From: CAZPKH01 sp964407165
GTDB lineage: Bacteria; Bacteroidota; Bacteroidia; Bacteroidales; Muribaculaceae
NCBI GenBank assembly: GCA_964407165.1
Contig: CAYOUJ010000008.1
Location: 1-61,191, forward strand
DNA length: 61,191 nucleotides
Direction: 5' to 3'
Part shown: piece after piece, positions 49,052 to 58,206 of the stretch
Numbering within the stretch: the stretch's first letter is position 1
How the letters are laid out: every line of letters begins with the position of its first letter
The notes under the pieces: model-generated
What the model was told of the DNA's origin: nothing
The model's input: only the letters and a program-made list of their open reading frames with translations
Databases searched by the model: none
Translations under genes and position numbers: made by a program

Positions 49052-51574
49052 TTAGTAAGAAAGGGTGATGTCGTCGATGTAGAGCTGCGAGCCGAGGTAC
49101 TCGCCTTCGGGGTCGCCAAAGCCGGGATAGTCGAAGTTAGAGGTGCTCTTGCTCAGGTAGTCGCGGTTGCTGGTCGAGAGGAAGCGCACGTATATCTGCG
49201 CGGCCTTGGCTGCACCGGCGGCGTAGGTGAAGGGTATGTTTACCTGCGTGTAAGCGGAGGCCGAGGAGAGCGACTTGCTGGTGGTGTAAAGCACGTTGCC
49301 GGAAGCGTCTTTGATCCAGACGTATACCTGTCCGGCGTCGGCGCTCTGCTTGGGCGTGTACTTATACCAGAACGACAGGGCCGAGGGGCGCGAGGTGAAG
49401 GCGTAGCCGCAGCTGAGGTCGTCGGTGTCGACGGGGCCTTCACGGTCGGTGTAGCCGGAGGGGCGGTCCGAGCGGCTTGCGCCGAGGTGGAGCAGGCCCG
49501 GGTCGGCATACTTCATGACGGCGGCGCTGGCAAAGATGCCGGTGCCGGGGGCTGTGTTGCCCGAGCCCCAGCCCTGGGTGCGTATCCAGGCGGCGTTGGT
49601 GCCTCCGTGGGCGTCAGTGGAGGGACGCGTGCCCGTCGCGTGGGTGTAGGCGAGGCCGGCGCCCTGGCTGCAGGTCATGGGGTTGTTGGTGCCCCAAGGC
49701 GACGACTGCCAGCTGCTGTAGGGGTAGTACATCGTCCAATAGACGCCGCTGTCGGCCGAGTCCCAGTCTTCCATGCCGGCGTTGGGCAGTTGGAGGGGCT
49801 CTTCGGTGGTTGCGCCGTAAGGCTTGCAGTCGCGGTCTTTGTTGTCGTTGAGATAGCCCATGAACTCATACGCGGTGCCTGCTGTCAGGCCCGTGACGGT
49901 GATCTGCGTGCCGCTCACGCTCTGCTGCGCTTTCGTCCAGGTCGTAGCGCCGCTGGCACGCACGTAGACGGTGGCCAGAGAGGCTGCTTGGGCGTCGGTG
50001 ACGGAGCTGACGTTGGAGGTCACGTCGAGGGTGACCTTCCAGCCAAACACGTTGTTGTCAGCGGCCGAAAGCGCAAATTCAAAAGGGACTATGGTGTATT
50101 CTACGGCCTCGGAATAGACGGTCTTGCTGCCCACGGTGTAGACGGCGCGGACGAGATGCTTGTCGTCGGAGGCGTCCGAGGGTATGGTGATGCTGACCGT
50201 ATAGTTGGCGGCTTCGCTGCGCGAGGCGTTGATAGTGGCGTAGGTGTAGGCTGCGTCGGTGTAGGTGCCGCGCTTGTTGTATACCTGCATGGTCACGTCA
50301 GACATGTTGGCGCCGGGGAAGTAGAGTTCTGCGTTGATGATGCCGCTCTCTTCCTTAGAGGTGGCGTTGCTGACGACAAGCTCCATCTTCTTGACGGTCA
50401 CGACGACGGTTACGGGGTCGCAGACCTTTGTGTATTTGTCTTTTGCGTAGATGGTGAAGCGGTTGACGTTGGAAGCGCCCTCGACATACTGCATGTTGGG
50501 GAAGACGCCGGTGAAGTCGACCACGGCCATCTTCTCGGGGTTGTGCCACAGGCCCATGACGCTCATGCCTAAGTTGGTCAGCGTGGACTGCTGGGCGGAG
50601 GTGGCGGCCATGAGGTCGATCTCGGCAGGCCATCCGCGGGTGACCAGGTCGGAGCTGACGGTGACCAGGGGCACCTCTGCCAGGCCGCCGCGGGCCATGA
50701 TCTGGGCGCTCAGGGCGTTGGCGAGGTTGCAGCCCTCGACTACGCTCAGCTCTATCTCGCCGGCCGAGTTGACGGTATAGTTGTCAAACTTGATGGTGGG
50801 CGCAGGAGCGTTCATCAGCTCGTCGCTGAGCTCGATCTCGATTGGCTCCTGGCCGATGTTGTCATCGAAGGTGATGACGAGCACGGCCTGGCCGACGGCG
50901 CCGTTGTTGACATCGAGGGTCACCTCATAGAGCGTGGCGGCCTCGGCGGTGAACGACGCGGGCTGGAACGTGGCCGACGTGCCGGTGGTCTTGGTCACGT
51001 CGACGAATATCTTGCAGTCGCCGGTGGCGATGTAGGCCGGGCGGGTCTCGTCGGCGGCGAAGACGGTGGTGCGGCTTGCCGAGGAGAGGACGCTGGCGCT
51101 GTAACGGCTGAAGTAGAGCTTGAAGGCGTCGGTGTATTTGATCGACACCATCGAGTTGCAGAGCGAAGCGGTGAGGTTGACCTCGGTGAGGTTGTTCTCG
51201 GTCACCGTAAGGCGCTGCGAGCCATAGAAATACGGCATCTCGAAGCCGTCCTGCTCCGTGGAGCCGTAGTAAGCCTCGAGAGTGTAGTCGCCGACGCGCA
51301 CCTCCTTGGGGGCGGCGGTGATTTCGGCGGGGGTGAAGGTCATGTCTACCTGACCGTCGTCAGATACCAGGTGCAGGGTGAGGTCGTCGACGGTGACCTC
51401 GTTATACTCTGCACGCGACGAGCCGCGGGAGCTGCGGAGCGACGAGTCGATGTTAAGGTTCACCGACAGGCGTCCCTTTGCCCCGGACTGGTTGGGGATG
51501 TCGTCGTCGCTGGAGCACGCCGTGAAGACGAGCGCCAGGAGGGCCATCATCCCGAGCAAGAAACGATTTTTCAT
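49052..51574 (-). CDS. DUF4493 surface lipoprotein with PCMD-like C-terminus
   Basis: The 840-residue protein has a lipobox (FTACS, cysteine near 20). DUF4493 spans about 35-255 ('YTLEAYYGSTEQDGFEMPYF', then 'YGSQRLTVTENN' and 'ETRPAYIATGD'). Several Ig-like modules lie at about 265-500, and an Fn3-like module at about 505-600. The C-terminal module with 'LPNAGMEDWDSADSGVYW', 'FTSRPSALSFWYKYTPK' and 'SQLYIDDITLSY' shares PCMD landmarks with the other lipoproteins. Its architecture closely parallels the 835-residue protein at 15689-18196. It is first in its operon; a TATCTTTG box lies at 51690-51697. Confidence 0.8.
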   Translation of the reverse strand: MKNRFLLGMMALLALVFTACSSDDDIPNQSGAKGRLSVNLNIDSSLRSSRGSSRAEYNEVTVDDLTLHLVSDDGQVDMTFTPAEITAAPKEVRVGDYTLEAYYGSTEQDGFEMPYFYGSQRLTVTENNLTEVNLTASLCNSMVSIKYTDAFKLYFSRYSASVLSSASRTTVFAADETRPAYIATGDCKIFVDVTKTTGTSATFQPASFTAEAATLYEVTLDVNNGAVGQAVLVITFDDNIGQEPIEIELSDELMNAPAPTIKFDNYTVNSAGEIELSVVEGCNLANALSAQIMARGGLAEVPLVTVSSDLVTRGWPAEIDLMAATSAQQSTLTNLGMSVMGLWHNPEKMAVVDFTGVFPNMQYVEGASNVNRFTIYAKDKYTKVCDPVTVVVTVKKMELVVSNATSKEESGIINAELYFPGANMSDVTMQVYNKRGTYTDAAYTYATINASRSEAANYTVSITIPSDASDDKHLVRAVYTVGSKTVYSEAVEYTIVPFEFALSAADNNVFGWKVTLDVTSNVSSVTDAQAASLATVYVRASGATTWTKAQQSVSGTQITVTGLTAGTAYEFMGYLNDNKDRDCKPYGATTEEPLQLPNAGMEDWDSADSGVYWTMYYPYSSWQSSPWGTNNPMTCSQGAGLAYTHATGTRPSTDAHGGTNAAWIRTQGWGSGNTAPGTGIFASAAVMKYADPGLLHLGASRSDRPSGYTDREGPVDTDDLSCGYAFTSRPSALSFWYKYTPKQSADAGQVYVWIKDASGNVLYTTSKSLSSASAYTQVNIPFTYAAGAAKAAQIYVRFLSTSNRDYLSKSTSNFDYPGFGDPEGEYLGSQLYIDDITLSY

Positions 51575-51613
51575 TACCGGTTGGTTTATTTTGATTTTAG
51601 ATTTTTGATTTCG

Positions 51614-51656
51614 AGGGAAGTCGATGGGTTATCGATTATGTTCGACGGTCTATCGA
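51614..51656. repeat. TCGAT-rich leader repeat
   Basis: GTCGATGGGTTATCGATTATG and TCTATCGAGAG resemble the ATCGAT-rich intergenic stretches elsewhere. It lies in the leader of the DUF4493 operon. Confidence 0.5.
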
Positions 51657-51689
51657 GAGTAATTTTCCTTTTATATACCAAATTAGCCA

Positions 51690-51697
51690 CAAAGATA
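51690..51697 (-). promoter_or_regulatory. -7 box TATCTTTG for the DUF4493 operon
   Basis: A consensus box 115 nt upstream of the 840-residue lipoprotein gene, giving a long leader of about 110 nt. No convincing -33 element. Confidence 0.5.
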
Positions 51698-51764
51698 GGC
51701 AATTTTGGTCGAAAATGCTTCAAGGTTAAGTGTTAAGAAATGTAAAAGCCTAAAATTTCTACTT

Positions 51765-52589
51765 TCAGACTATAAAAAACAGATATATGACCAACGCGGG
51801 GCTGACAAGCAGCAGCGAGTCGATGCGGTCGAGGATGCCCCCGTGGCCCGGTATCATTTTGCCAGAATCCTTGACGCCGAGGGTGCGCTTGAGCAGAGAC
51901 TCCACCAGGTCGCCCCAGGTGGCGAACACGCCCACCACGGCGCCCATCAGGAGCATCTGCCACAGCGCCAACTCGCTGTAGCTCTGCGAGAAGCAATATT
52001 TGAAGATGAACGCGGAGCACACGGCGAAGACTATGCCGCCGACTAAGCCCTCCCACGACTTCTTGGGCGACACGCGGGGGAACATCTTATGTTTGCCTAT
52101 GAGCGAGCCGACGCAGAAGGCGCCGGTGTCGTTGAGCCAGATCATGATGAACATGGCGAGCAGCAGGGCGCCACCGCCCGCGCCGTGGAAGTATGTGAAG
52201 GCCATCAGGCCGATGGGGAGGGCTATGTACATCTGGCCCATGAGGCTGTAGGCAAGGTTGTCGATGGCGCGCGCCTCGCGGGTGTAGAGCTGCATGGTCA
52301 GGCGCACCACTATATATATAATGTATAGGATGCCGAAGAGCGGAGCTGCGGGTGCGCCCTGCGCCCAAAGGTAGAGGCCGAGCACGGCGGTGAAGCCGCC
52401 GACGAGGTCCCACACGAGCGTCACCGGCCGCTCACGTCCCTGGTTGACAAGGCCGTAAAACTCCGCGAGGGCCAGCAGCGCCAGCAGCTCGAGGAAGGCT
52501 ATAAACACTTGCGGGCCTAACAGCAGTCCGCAGACTATCACGGCCACGTAGACGATGCCGCTGAGCGTGCGCGTAATCAAACCTTTCAT
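51765..52589 (-). CDS. cdsA: Phosphatidate cytidylyltransferase
   Basis: CdsA makes CDP-diacylglycerol from phosphatidate and CTP, the branch point of phospholipid synthesis. The 274-residue integral membrane protein has about 7-8 hydrophobic helices. The diagnostic signature near the C-terminus includes 'VSPKKSWEGLVGG' and 'GDLVESLLKRTLGVKDSG' followed by 'GHGGILDRIDS'. It is probably monocistronic from the box at 52684-52691, although the leader of 95 nt contains a small inverted repeat (about 52616-52670). Confidence 0.95.
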   Translation of the reverse strand: MKGLITRTLSGIVYVAVIVCGLLLGPQVFIAFLELLALLALAEFYGLVNQGRERPVTLVWDLVGGFTAVLGLYLWAQGAPAAPLFGILYIIYIVVRLTMQLYTREARAIDNLAYSLMGQMYIALPIGLMAFTYFHGAGGGALLLAMFIMIWLNDTGAFCVGSLIGKHKMFPRVSPKKSWEGLVGGIVFAVCSAFIFKYCFSQSYSELALWQMLLMGAVVGVFATWGDLVESLLKRTLGVKDSGKMIPGHGGILDRIDSLLLVSPALVIYLFFIV

Positions 52590-52683
52590 CTGAAATTTAT
52601 TGGTCTTTAGCCAGTTACCCGCTTACACGGTTAGATATTTAATCGGGTAAGCGGATAATCGGGTAAAGGTTATTGTTTCGGGG

Positions 52684-52691
52684 CAAAGGTA
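52684..52691 (-). promoter_or_regulatory. -7 box TACCTTTG for cdsA
   Basis: An exact consensus box, 94 nt before the cdsA ATG. It abuts the terminator of the upstream DUF362 gene. The leader has repeats of ACCCGATTA/ACCCGCTTAC. Confidence 0.6.
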
Positions 52692-52734
52692 CAAAAAATA
52701 ATGCACAATCGCCCACTTTTCGGGCAATTGTGCA
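52692..52734 (-). terminator. Terminator of the DUF362 gene
   Basis: The stem TGCACAAT(T/C)GCCC has one mismatch (52702-52714 with 52722-52734). Read on the minus strand it is followed by TTATTTTTTG. Confidence 0.75.
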
Positions 52735-52757
52735 TCAATGCGTTGTATTACAGATTA

Positions 52758-53747
52758 TTAATCTATTGCCACCAGATTGTATTTGGTCGAGCCCAGGCCG
52801 ATTGACTCGGCGTAGGGCACGATGTATGCGCCGTGGCGGCTGTTAATGCGCTCTACCAGCGGTGCGCTGTCGTCACCCTCCTTGCTCACGTGGCTGAACA
52901 CCTTGTCGAGGCATGCCTGGTCCAGGGCCACCGGGTCGAGGCTGGCCATGATGCCCATGTCGGCAAGCACCGGCTCCTCGGCAACGGCGCAGCAGTCGCA
53001 GTCGACCGACATGTTGTTCATCACATTGATATATACCACGCGCGGCTCGCCGTCGCCCTTGGCCTGCATGTAGTCATGCACGGCCTGCGCGGCCGCTGCC
53101 ATGCTCTCGAGGAAGACGTCCTGCTCGCAGATGTTCTCCCACAGGCCCTCCGGGTTCTCCAGTTTGCCGCCGCTGTGGATGTAAGTCTTGCCGTTGGTCG
53201 AGGCCACGCCGATGGAGGCGTTCTTGAGCACGCCGCCGAAGCCGCCCATGGGATGACCCTTGAAGTGGGCAAGGTTGATCATAAAGTCGTAGTTCTCAAG
53301 ATGCTGCCCCACGATGTCATACTGCAGGTGGGTGGTGTCGCGCACCGGTATCTTGATTTCGCCGAACTCGTCCATGAGGTCGACGGGGGCGATGGCGTCG
53401 AAGCCGTGGTCGCGGATGGTCTGCCAGTGGAGAGCCGGATCCTGCCGCGAGCCGCCGTAGGCCGTGCAGCACTCCACGATGGTGCCACCGACGTTGCCAA
53501 CGAGCTGGCCGATGAGCTCAGGTTTGAGATAGTTGGTGTTGCCGGCCTCGCCGGTGCTGATCTTCACGCACACATTGCCTTGCGGCTCCACGCCCAAGGC
53601 CTCGAAGATGCGCACGAGCGACTCCGGAGTGATCTCGGAGGTAAAGTAGACCGTCGGCGCCGACGGGTCGGCAGCGCTCTGCTGGGCGCTGCAAGAGAGA
53701 GCTGATGCTGCCATGATTGCCAAAGAAAATAGTAGGATTCGTGACAT
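52758..53747 (-). CDS. Exported DUF362 family protein
   Basis: The 329-residue protein has a signal peptide (MSRILLFSLAIMAASALSCS), possibly with a lipobox-like ALSCS. The DUF362 core includes 'NYDFMINLAHFKGHPMGGFG' and 'DCDCCAVAEEP' with clustered cysteines that may bind metal or an iron-sulfur cluster. 'LDPVALDQACLDKV' closes the family signature. DUF362 proteins are often annotated as ferredoxin-like, but function is unknown. It has its own divergent promoter with tRNA-Gly and its own terminator. Confidence 0.85.
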   Translation of the reverse strand: MSRILLFSLAIMAASALSCSAQQSAADPSAPTVYFTSEITPESLVRIFEALGVEPQGNVCVKISTGEAGNTNYLKPELIGQLVGNVGGTIVECCTAYGGSRQDPALHWQTIRDHGFDAIAPVDLMDEFGEIKIPVRDTTHLQYDIVGQHLENYDFMINLAHFKGHPMGGFGGVLKNASIGVASTNGKTYIHSGGKLENPEGLWENICEQDVFLESMAAAAQAVHDYMQAKGDGEPRVVYINVMNNMSVDCDCCAVAEEPVLADMGIMASLDPVALDQACLDKVFSHVSKEGDDSAPLVERINSRHGAYIVPYAESIGLGSTKYNLVAID

Positions 53748-53770
53748 AATGTGTTGAAAAATTTACCCTG

Positions 53771-53778
53771 CAAAAATA
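53771..53778 (-). promoter_or_regulatory. -7 box TATTTTTG for the DUF362 gene
   Basis: Matches TAnnTTTG with TTTG 19 nt upstream on the minus strand. Its -33 region overlaps that of the divergent tRNA-Gly promoter. Confidence 0.6.
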
Positions 53779-53810
53779 ACAAAAAAATTGCATACACCAA
53801 AAAAAATCCT

Positions 53811-53818
53811 TACCTTTG
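53811..53818 (+). promoter_or_regulatory. -7 box TACCTTTG for tRNA-Gly
   Basis: An exact box with TTG at 53788-53790 (20 nt spacing), 47 nt before the tRNA. Three TATAAGT heptamers (53839-53859) fill the interval. Confidence 0.7.
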
Positions 53819-53838
53819 CCCCGCAACAACAAAAAGCC

Positions 53839-53859
53839 TATAAGTTATAAGTTATAAGT
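53839..53859. repeat. Three TATAAGT heptamers before tRNA-Gly
   Basis: Perfect triplicate TATAAGT between the promoter and the 5' end of tRNA-Gly. It would be part of the trimmed 5' leader. Confidence 0.75.
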
Positions 53860-53865
53860 TAGCAT

Positions 53866-53938
53866 GCGGTAGTGGCTCAGTTGGTAGAGCATTGGCTTCC
53901 CAAGCCGAGGGTCGCGGGTTCGAGCCCCGTCTACCGCT
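53866..53938 (+). tRNA. tRNA-Gly(CCC)
   Basis: A 73 nt cloverleaf. The acceptor GCGGTAG pairs with CTACCGC, the anticodon loop TTCCCAA gives CCC, and the T-arm is GGTTCGAGCCC. No CCA is encoded. Confidence 0.95.
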
Positions 53939-54033
53939 CACATAGCGAGCTATGAACTATGAGGCGTGGCCTCAGGTTTAGAGCTCGTAATTTGTGGGTT
54001 GTAGTTTATTTTTGGGGGTTGGGAAATTTTAGT

Positions 54034-54041
54034 TACCTTTG
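54034..54041 (+). promoter_or_regulatory. -7 box TACCTTTG for the Sua5-type gene
   Basis: An exact box with TTTTTG at 54009-54014 (19 nt spacing), 13 nt before ATG 54055, so the leader is very short. Confidence 0.7.
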
Positions 54042-54054
54042 TAGCCACTGAAAT

Positions 54055-54636
54055 ATGGACTCACGAGATTTGATAATAGCGGAGGCCGCAAAGGCCGTGG
54101 AGGTGCTCCGCCGCGGCGGCATCATCCTATATCCTACTGACACTGTGTGGGGTATAGGGTGTGATGCGACGCGGCCGGATGCTGTGGCGCGTGTGTTTGA
54201 GATCAAGCGGCGCCAGGAGGCCAAGGCGCTCATCACGCTGGTTGACTCGGCTGAGCGCTTGGAGCGCTATGTGGAGTGTGTACCCGAAGCGGCGCGGCAA
54301 CTCGTGGAGGTGGCCGTCGATCCGATGACCATAGTCTATGACCACGGCTGCAATCTGGCGTCGAACCTGCTGGCACAAGACGGCAGCGTGGGCATACGCG
54401 TGACCTCTGATCCTCTGTGTAGTGTGATGATACGTGAGTTGCGGCGGCCGATAGTGTCGACGTCGGCCAACATCAGCGGCGAGCCTGCTCCGCGCTCATT
54501 CTCTGAGATTCCGCCTGAGATAGTCGAATCGGTGGACTATGTGGTGACGCTGCGCCGCGACGAGACGGCTTCGTCTGCACCGTCCATGGTAATCAAGATC
54601 TCCGACTCGGGAGTGTTCAAAATACTTCGTAAATAA
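54055..54636 (+). CDS. L-threonylcarbamoyladenylate synthase (Sua5/YrdC family)
   Basis: The 193-residue protein is a single YrdC domain that makes threonylcarbamoyl-AMP for t6A37 modification of ANN-decoding tRNAs. Landmarks are 'LRRGGIILYPTDTVWGIGCD', 'EIKRRQEAKALITLV', 'GIRVTSDPLC' and 'PIVSTSANISGEP'. It lacks the extra C-terminal Sua5 domain, so it is the short TsaC-like form. It is followed after 9 nt by a sugar phosphotransferase gene and then a ClC gene, and probably shares their transcript. Confidence 0.9.
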   Translation: MDSRDLIIAEAAKAVEVLRRGGIILYPTDTVWGIGCDATRPDAVARVFEIKRRQEAKALITLVDSAERLERYVECVPEAARQLVEVAVDPMTIVYDHGCNLASNLLAQDGSVGIRVTSDPLCSVMIRELRRPIVSTSANISGEPAPRSFSEIPPEIVESVDYVVTLRRDETASSAPSMVIKISDSGVFKILRK

Positions 54637-54645
54637 TCTGTCAAG

Positions 54646-56070
54646 GTGCTGAACGAGAGGCTACAACGAACGCTGTATGTGTTGACCGACTATGTGTCGG
54701 CCAATGTGGGCGTGCTCCTGTTCAACATTATCCGCTACAGCATCATCGACAAGATGCTGGGCGCGGGCTATCCTGACTTGCAGAGCTTCTTGACGTCACC
54801 GACGCTGCTATGGGAGCAGGCGCTGTTCCCGGTGTTGATGCTCGGGCTTTACTGGCTGTCGGGCTATTATAATAATGTGTTCCTTAAGTCGCGGCTGCAA
54901 GAGTTGCTGTCTACGGCTTCATGTGCTCTGGTGGGCACGCTGATACTTTTTTTCGGGGTGCTCATCAACGACCTGGTGCCTCTGCGCTCGTACGTTTTCG
55001 AATTGATAAGCACACTGTTCGGGTGTCTGTTTGTGGTGGTTTACATACCGCGCTTCCTGATCACGCGCATCTCGGCTGCGCAGATAGAGTCGGGTCGCTG
55101 GGGCTTCGATACGCTGATAGTGGGGACGTCGCAGAAGGCTCTCAACTTTGAGCGGCGCCTGCGCACAACGCGCAACAAGATGGGCTTGCGCATCGTGGGC
55201 TATGTCGACCCGGACGGCCGTGATGTCAACCCCAAGCGCTACAATCTGCCGGTGTATTCATACGAAAATCTGGCACAGACGTGCCGTGAGCTGGACATAA
55301 AGCGTCTCATCATAGTGCCGCACCGCAACGGCATGCGCGCCACCACGCAGCTGATCAACAGCCTGTTTCCGCTCGATCTCCCGATATATATAACGCCCGA
55401 TGTGTTTCAGCTGCTCACGGCTCGCCCGCGGCTGCTCAACGTGGCGTCTGAGCCGCTGATCGACATCACGCAGAGCTGCATGCAGCCGTCGACGCAAAAC
55501 ATCAAGCGCCTCAGCGACGTTATAGTTTCAGCGATAGCCCTCGTGGTCATCTCGCCGATATTGGCGGCGCTTGCCGTGGCCATCAAGCGCGACTCTCCCG
55601 GGCCGGTGTTCTATCGGCAGGAGCGGATAGGACTGCACAAGAAGCCGTTCATCATATACAAGCTGCGGTCGATGACTGTGGACGCTGAGTCAACGGGTCC
55701 GGCGCTGTCGACGGTTGAGGATCCGCGCATCACCCCCTTGGGCCGATTCATGCGCAAGTACCGGCTGGACGAGCTGCCGCAGTTTTGGAACGTGCTCCGT
55801 GGCGACATGTCGCTCGTGGGGCCGCGCCCTGAACGTGAGTACTATATCCGGCAGATAGTCGCCCGTGCGCCGCACTACACCATAGTCCACCAGGTTCGTC
55901 CCGGCATCACCTCGTGGGGCATGGTCAAGTACGGCTACGCCAGCACCGTCGACCAGATGCTCGAGCGCCTGCCGTACGATATATTATATATTGAAAACGT
56001 GTCGTTTGTTATCGACGTAAAAATACTTATCTACACCCTGCGCACCGTGCTCACGGGCAAAGGTATATGA
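54646..56070 (+). CDS. Polyprenyl glycosylphosphotransferase
   Basis: The 474-residue inner-membrane enzyme is of the WcaJ/WbaP type, which moves a hexose-1-phosphate onto undecaprenyl phosphate to start exopolysaccharide or capsule synthesis. The N-terminal half has about four helices and a nucleotide-binding-like region ('GFDTLIVGTSQKALNFERRL'). After a fifth helix ('VIVSAIALVVISPILAALAV') comes the catalytic domain: 'SPGPVFYRQERIG', 'IIYKLRSM', 'RKYRLDELPQFWNVLRGDMS' and 'VGPRPEREY'. It starts at GTG 54646. No other capsule genes follow; the ClC gene overlaps it by 4 nt. Confidence 0.93.
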   Translation: MLNERLQRTLYVLTDYVSANVGVLLFNIIRYSIIDKMLGAGYPDLQSFLTSPTLLWEQALFPVLMLGLYWLSGYYNNVFLKSRLQELLSTASCALVGTLILFFGVLINDLVPLRSYVFELISTLFGCLFVVVYIPRFLITRISAAQIESGRWGFDTLIVGTSQKALNFERRLRTTRNKMGLRIVGYVDPDGRDVNPKRYNLPVYSYENLAQTCRELDIKRLIIVPHRNGMRATTQLINSLFPLDLPIYITPDVFQLLTARPRLLNVASEPLIDITQSCMQPSTQNIKRLSDVIVSAIALVVISPILAALAVAIKRDSPGPVFYRQERIGLHKKPFIIYKLRSMTVDAESTGPALSTVEDPRITPLGRFMRKYRLDELPQFWNVLRGDMSLVGPRPEREYYIRQIVARAPHYTIVHQVRPGITSWGMVKYGYASTVDQMLERLPYDILYIENVSFVIDVKILIYTLRTVLTGKGI

Positions 56071-57866
56071 AAAAGACCGGCCGTATACGCACTCGCCTTC
56101 GCCAGGGCCTTATGACCTTGATAGTGTGGCGCGAGAAGCACATCAGCGAGAAGACATTCCTGATAGTGCTCTCGCTGGTGGTAGGCATCTTTGCGGGCTT
56201 CTCGGCGCTGGTGCTCAAGTTTGCCATATTCTATATCTCCGACTTCCTCACCGGCCACGTCAATCTGACGGGCGGCAACTTCGGTTTCCTCATCTTCCCA
56301 ACACTTGGCATACTGATCACCACGCTGTTTGTGAAATACGTGGTGCGCGACAATATCTCGCACGGCGTGACGCGCGTGCTCTACGCCCTGTCGCAAAACC
56401 GCAGCCGCCTGAAGATGCACAATGTCTACACCAACATCGTGGGCAGCTCCATTACCATCGGTTTCGGCGGCTCGGTCGGCTCCGAGGGTCCCATCGTGGC
56501 CACTGGCGCGGCCATCGGCTCGCAGGTAGGCCAGCTGTTCCGGCTGTCGCCAAAGGTGCTGATGATACTCGTCGGCTGCGGAGCCTCCGCCGGTATGTCC
56601 GCCATGTTCAAGGCCCCCATCGCCGGAATGCTGTTCACCATCGAGGTGCTCATGATGGAGCTTAATACCGTGTCCATCATGCCGTTGCTCATAAGCTCCA
56701 TCACCGCCGCCACCATCTCGTACGCCTACACCGGCTTCGACGCACTCTTCTTCTTCGTCCAAAGCGAGCAGTTTGTGGCGGGCAGGATACCATACGTGAT
56801 AATCCTGGGCGTCTTGTGCGGCATCACCTCGCTGTATTTCACCAAGGTGATGAACAGTATGGAGGATTTCTTCCACCACATTGTCCACCCCTGGATGCGC
56901 ACGTTCATGGGGTGCGTGATGGTGTCGGCGTTGGTGTTTCTGCTCCCGCCACTCTACGGCGAGGGCTACCACCACATCTCTTGTCTCCTCGACGGCACGC
57001 CGGAGAAGATACTCGACGCCAGCATATTCTACGTCGACCGCTCCTCGCCGTGGGTGATACTCATCTTCTCCTTCGTGCTGATGATGGTAAAGGCGTTTGC
57101 CACCTCGTCGACAACGGGCGCCGGCGGCGTGGGCGGCACGTTCGCCCCGACGCTCTATATGGGCGCCCTGACGGGCTTTGTCTTCGCCTATTTCTGCAAC
57201 CTCGTCTTCGGCCTCGACCTGTCGCTCAAAAACTTCACCCTGATAGGAATGGCAGGCGTGATGAGCGCTGTAATGCACGCGCCGCTGATGGCCATATTCC
57301 TCGTTGCCGAGCTGACGGGCGGCTACGAACTGTTCCTGCCACTGCTGATAGTTAGCACCATATCCTATTGCCTCATCAAGGTATTCCTCCCATACAACAT
57401 CTACGCCCTGCGCCTGGCGCGCAAGGGCGAGCTCCTCACCCATCACAAGGACAAGGCCGTCCTTACCCTGCTCAAACTCAAGAGCGTGGTCGAGACCGAC
57501 TTCTCGACAGTCACGGCGGACATGAGCCTCAAAGACATGGTAAAGGTCATCTCCACCTCCAAGCGCAATCTCTTCCCTGTCCTTGACGAAGAGGGCAAGC
57601 TCATGGGTGTGGTGCAACTCGACGACATCCGCAACATCATGTTCCGCCCAGACCTTTACAAGAAAATGTTCGTCGACAAGTTCATGACCTCGCCCCCCGC
57701 AATCATCGACATCGGCGAGACCATGGACGCCGTGATGAAGAAGTTTGACGACACCGGCGCCTGGAACCTCCCCGTCACCGACGCCGGCAAATATCTCGGC
57801 TTCGTCAGCAAGTCCAAGATCTTCAACTCCTACCGCCGCGTCCTCCGCCACTACTCCGAAGACTGA
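56067..57866 (+). CDS. ClC-type chloride channel/antiporter with CBS domains
   Basis: The 599-residue membrane protein has the conserved ClC selectivity segments: GSVGSEGP (with the gating glutamate), 'GGVGGTFAPTLYMG' and 'GMAGVMSAVMHAPL'. About 10-12 helices are expected. The cytoplasmic C-terminus (about 460-595) holds two CBS modules ('MSLKDMVKVISTSKRNLFPV', 'FMTSPPAIIDIGETMDAVMK') that may sense nucleotides. Whether it is a channel or H+/Cl- exchanger cannot be decided here. It begins at the ATG overlapping the preceding stop (ATGA). Confidence 0.93.
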   Translation: MKKTGRIRTRLRQGLMTLIVWREKHISEKTFLIVLSLVVGIFAGFSALVLKFAIFYISDFLTGHVNLTGGNFGFLIFPTLGILITTLFVKYVVRDNISHGVTRVLYALSQNRSRLKMHNVYTNIVGSSITIGFGGSVGSEGPIVATGAAIGSQVGQLFRLSPKVLMILVGCGASAGMSAMFKAPIAGMLFTIEVLMMELNTVSIMPLLISSITAATISYAYTGFDALFFFVQSEQFVAGRIPYVIILGVLCGITSLYFTKVMNSMEDFFHHIVHPWMRTFMGCVMVSALVFLLPPLYGEGYHHISCLLDGTPEKILDASIFYVDRSSPWVILIFSFVLMMVKAFATSSTTGAGGVGGTFAPTLYMGALTGFVFAYFCNLVFGLDLSLKNFTLIGMAGVMSAVMHAPLMAIFLVAELTGGYELFLPLLIVSTISYCLIKVFLPYNIYALRLARKGELLTHHKDKAVLTLLKLKSVVETDFSTVTADMSLKDMVKVISTSKRNLFPVLDEEGKLMGVVQLDDIRNIMFRPDLYKKMFVDKFMTSPPAIIDIGETMDAVMKKFDDTGAWNLPVTDAGKYLGFVSKSKIFNSYRRVLRHYSED

Positions 57867-57867
57867 C

Positions 57868-58108
57868 AAGTTGATGAGTTAATGAGAAGTGTGAGTTGAT
57901 GAGAAGTGTGAGTTGATGAGAAGTGTGAGTTGATGANNNNNNNNNNNNNNNNNNNNNNNNNNNNNNNNNNNNNNNNNNNNNNNNNNNNNNNNNNNNNNNN
58001 NNNNNNNNNNNNNNNNNNNNNNNNNNNNNNNNNNNNATGAGAAGTGTGAGTTGATGAGAAGTGTGAGTTGATGAGAAGTGTGAGTTGATGATAAGTGTGA
58101 GTTGATGA
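57868..58108. repeat. 17-bp tandem repeat with assembly gap
   Basis: Copies of AGTTGATGAGAAGTGTG run head to tail on both sides of 100 Ns (57937-58036). There are at least four flanking copies on the left and five on the right, with small variants at the ends. True length is unknown because the gap was probably caused by this repeat. Confidence 0.95.
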
Positions 58109-58125
58109 GCGGTGCGCAGACACAG

Positions 58126-58151
58126 GAGCGGGGCGGCGCCCCCGCGCCCCG
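58126..58151. repeat. 26-bp GC-rich dispersed repeat
   Basis: Identical except one base to the linker at 830-855 of the first palindromic unit. Both can fold with GGGGCG/CGCCCC arms. Confidence 0.8.
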
Positions 58152-58206
58152 CTTCCCCGCCTTGGCCGCAAAGGCTGATGGTGTGCGGCGATTAGACACC
58201 ATCCGT

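Noticed and set aside
56031..57869. A 612-codon open frame antisense to the ClC gene
   Set aside because: Same artefact; the translation is His/Glu/Arg-rich low complexity and the ClC motifs are on the plus strand.
57868..58108. Possible CRISPR array
   Set aside because: The 17 bp units are directly adjacent with no unique spacers and no cas genes are nearby.
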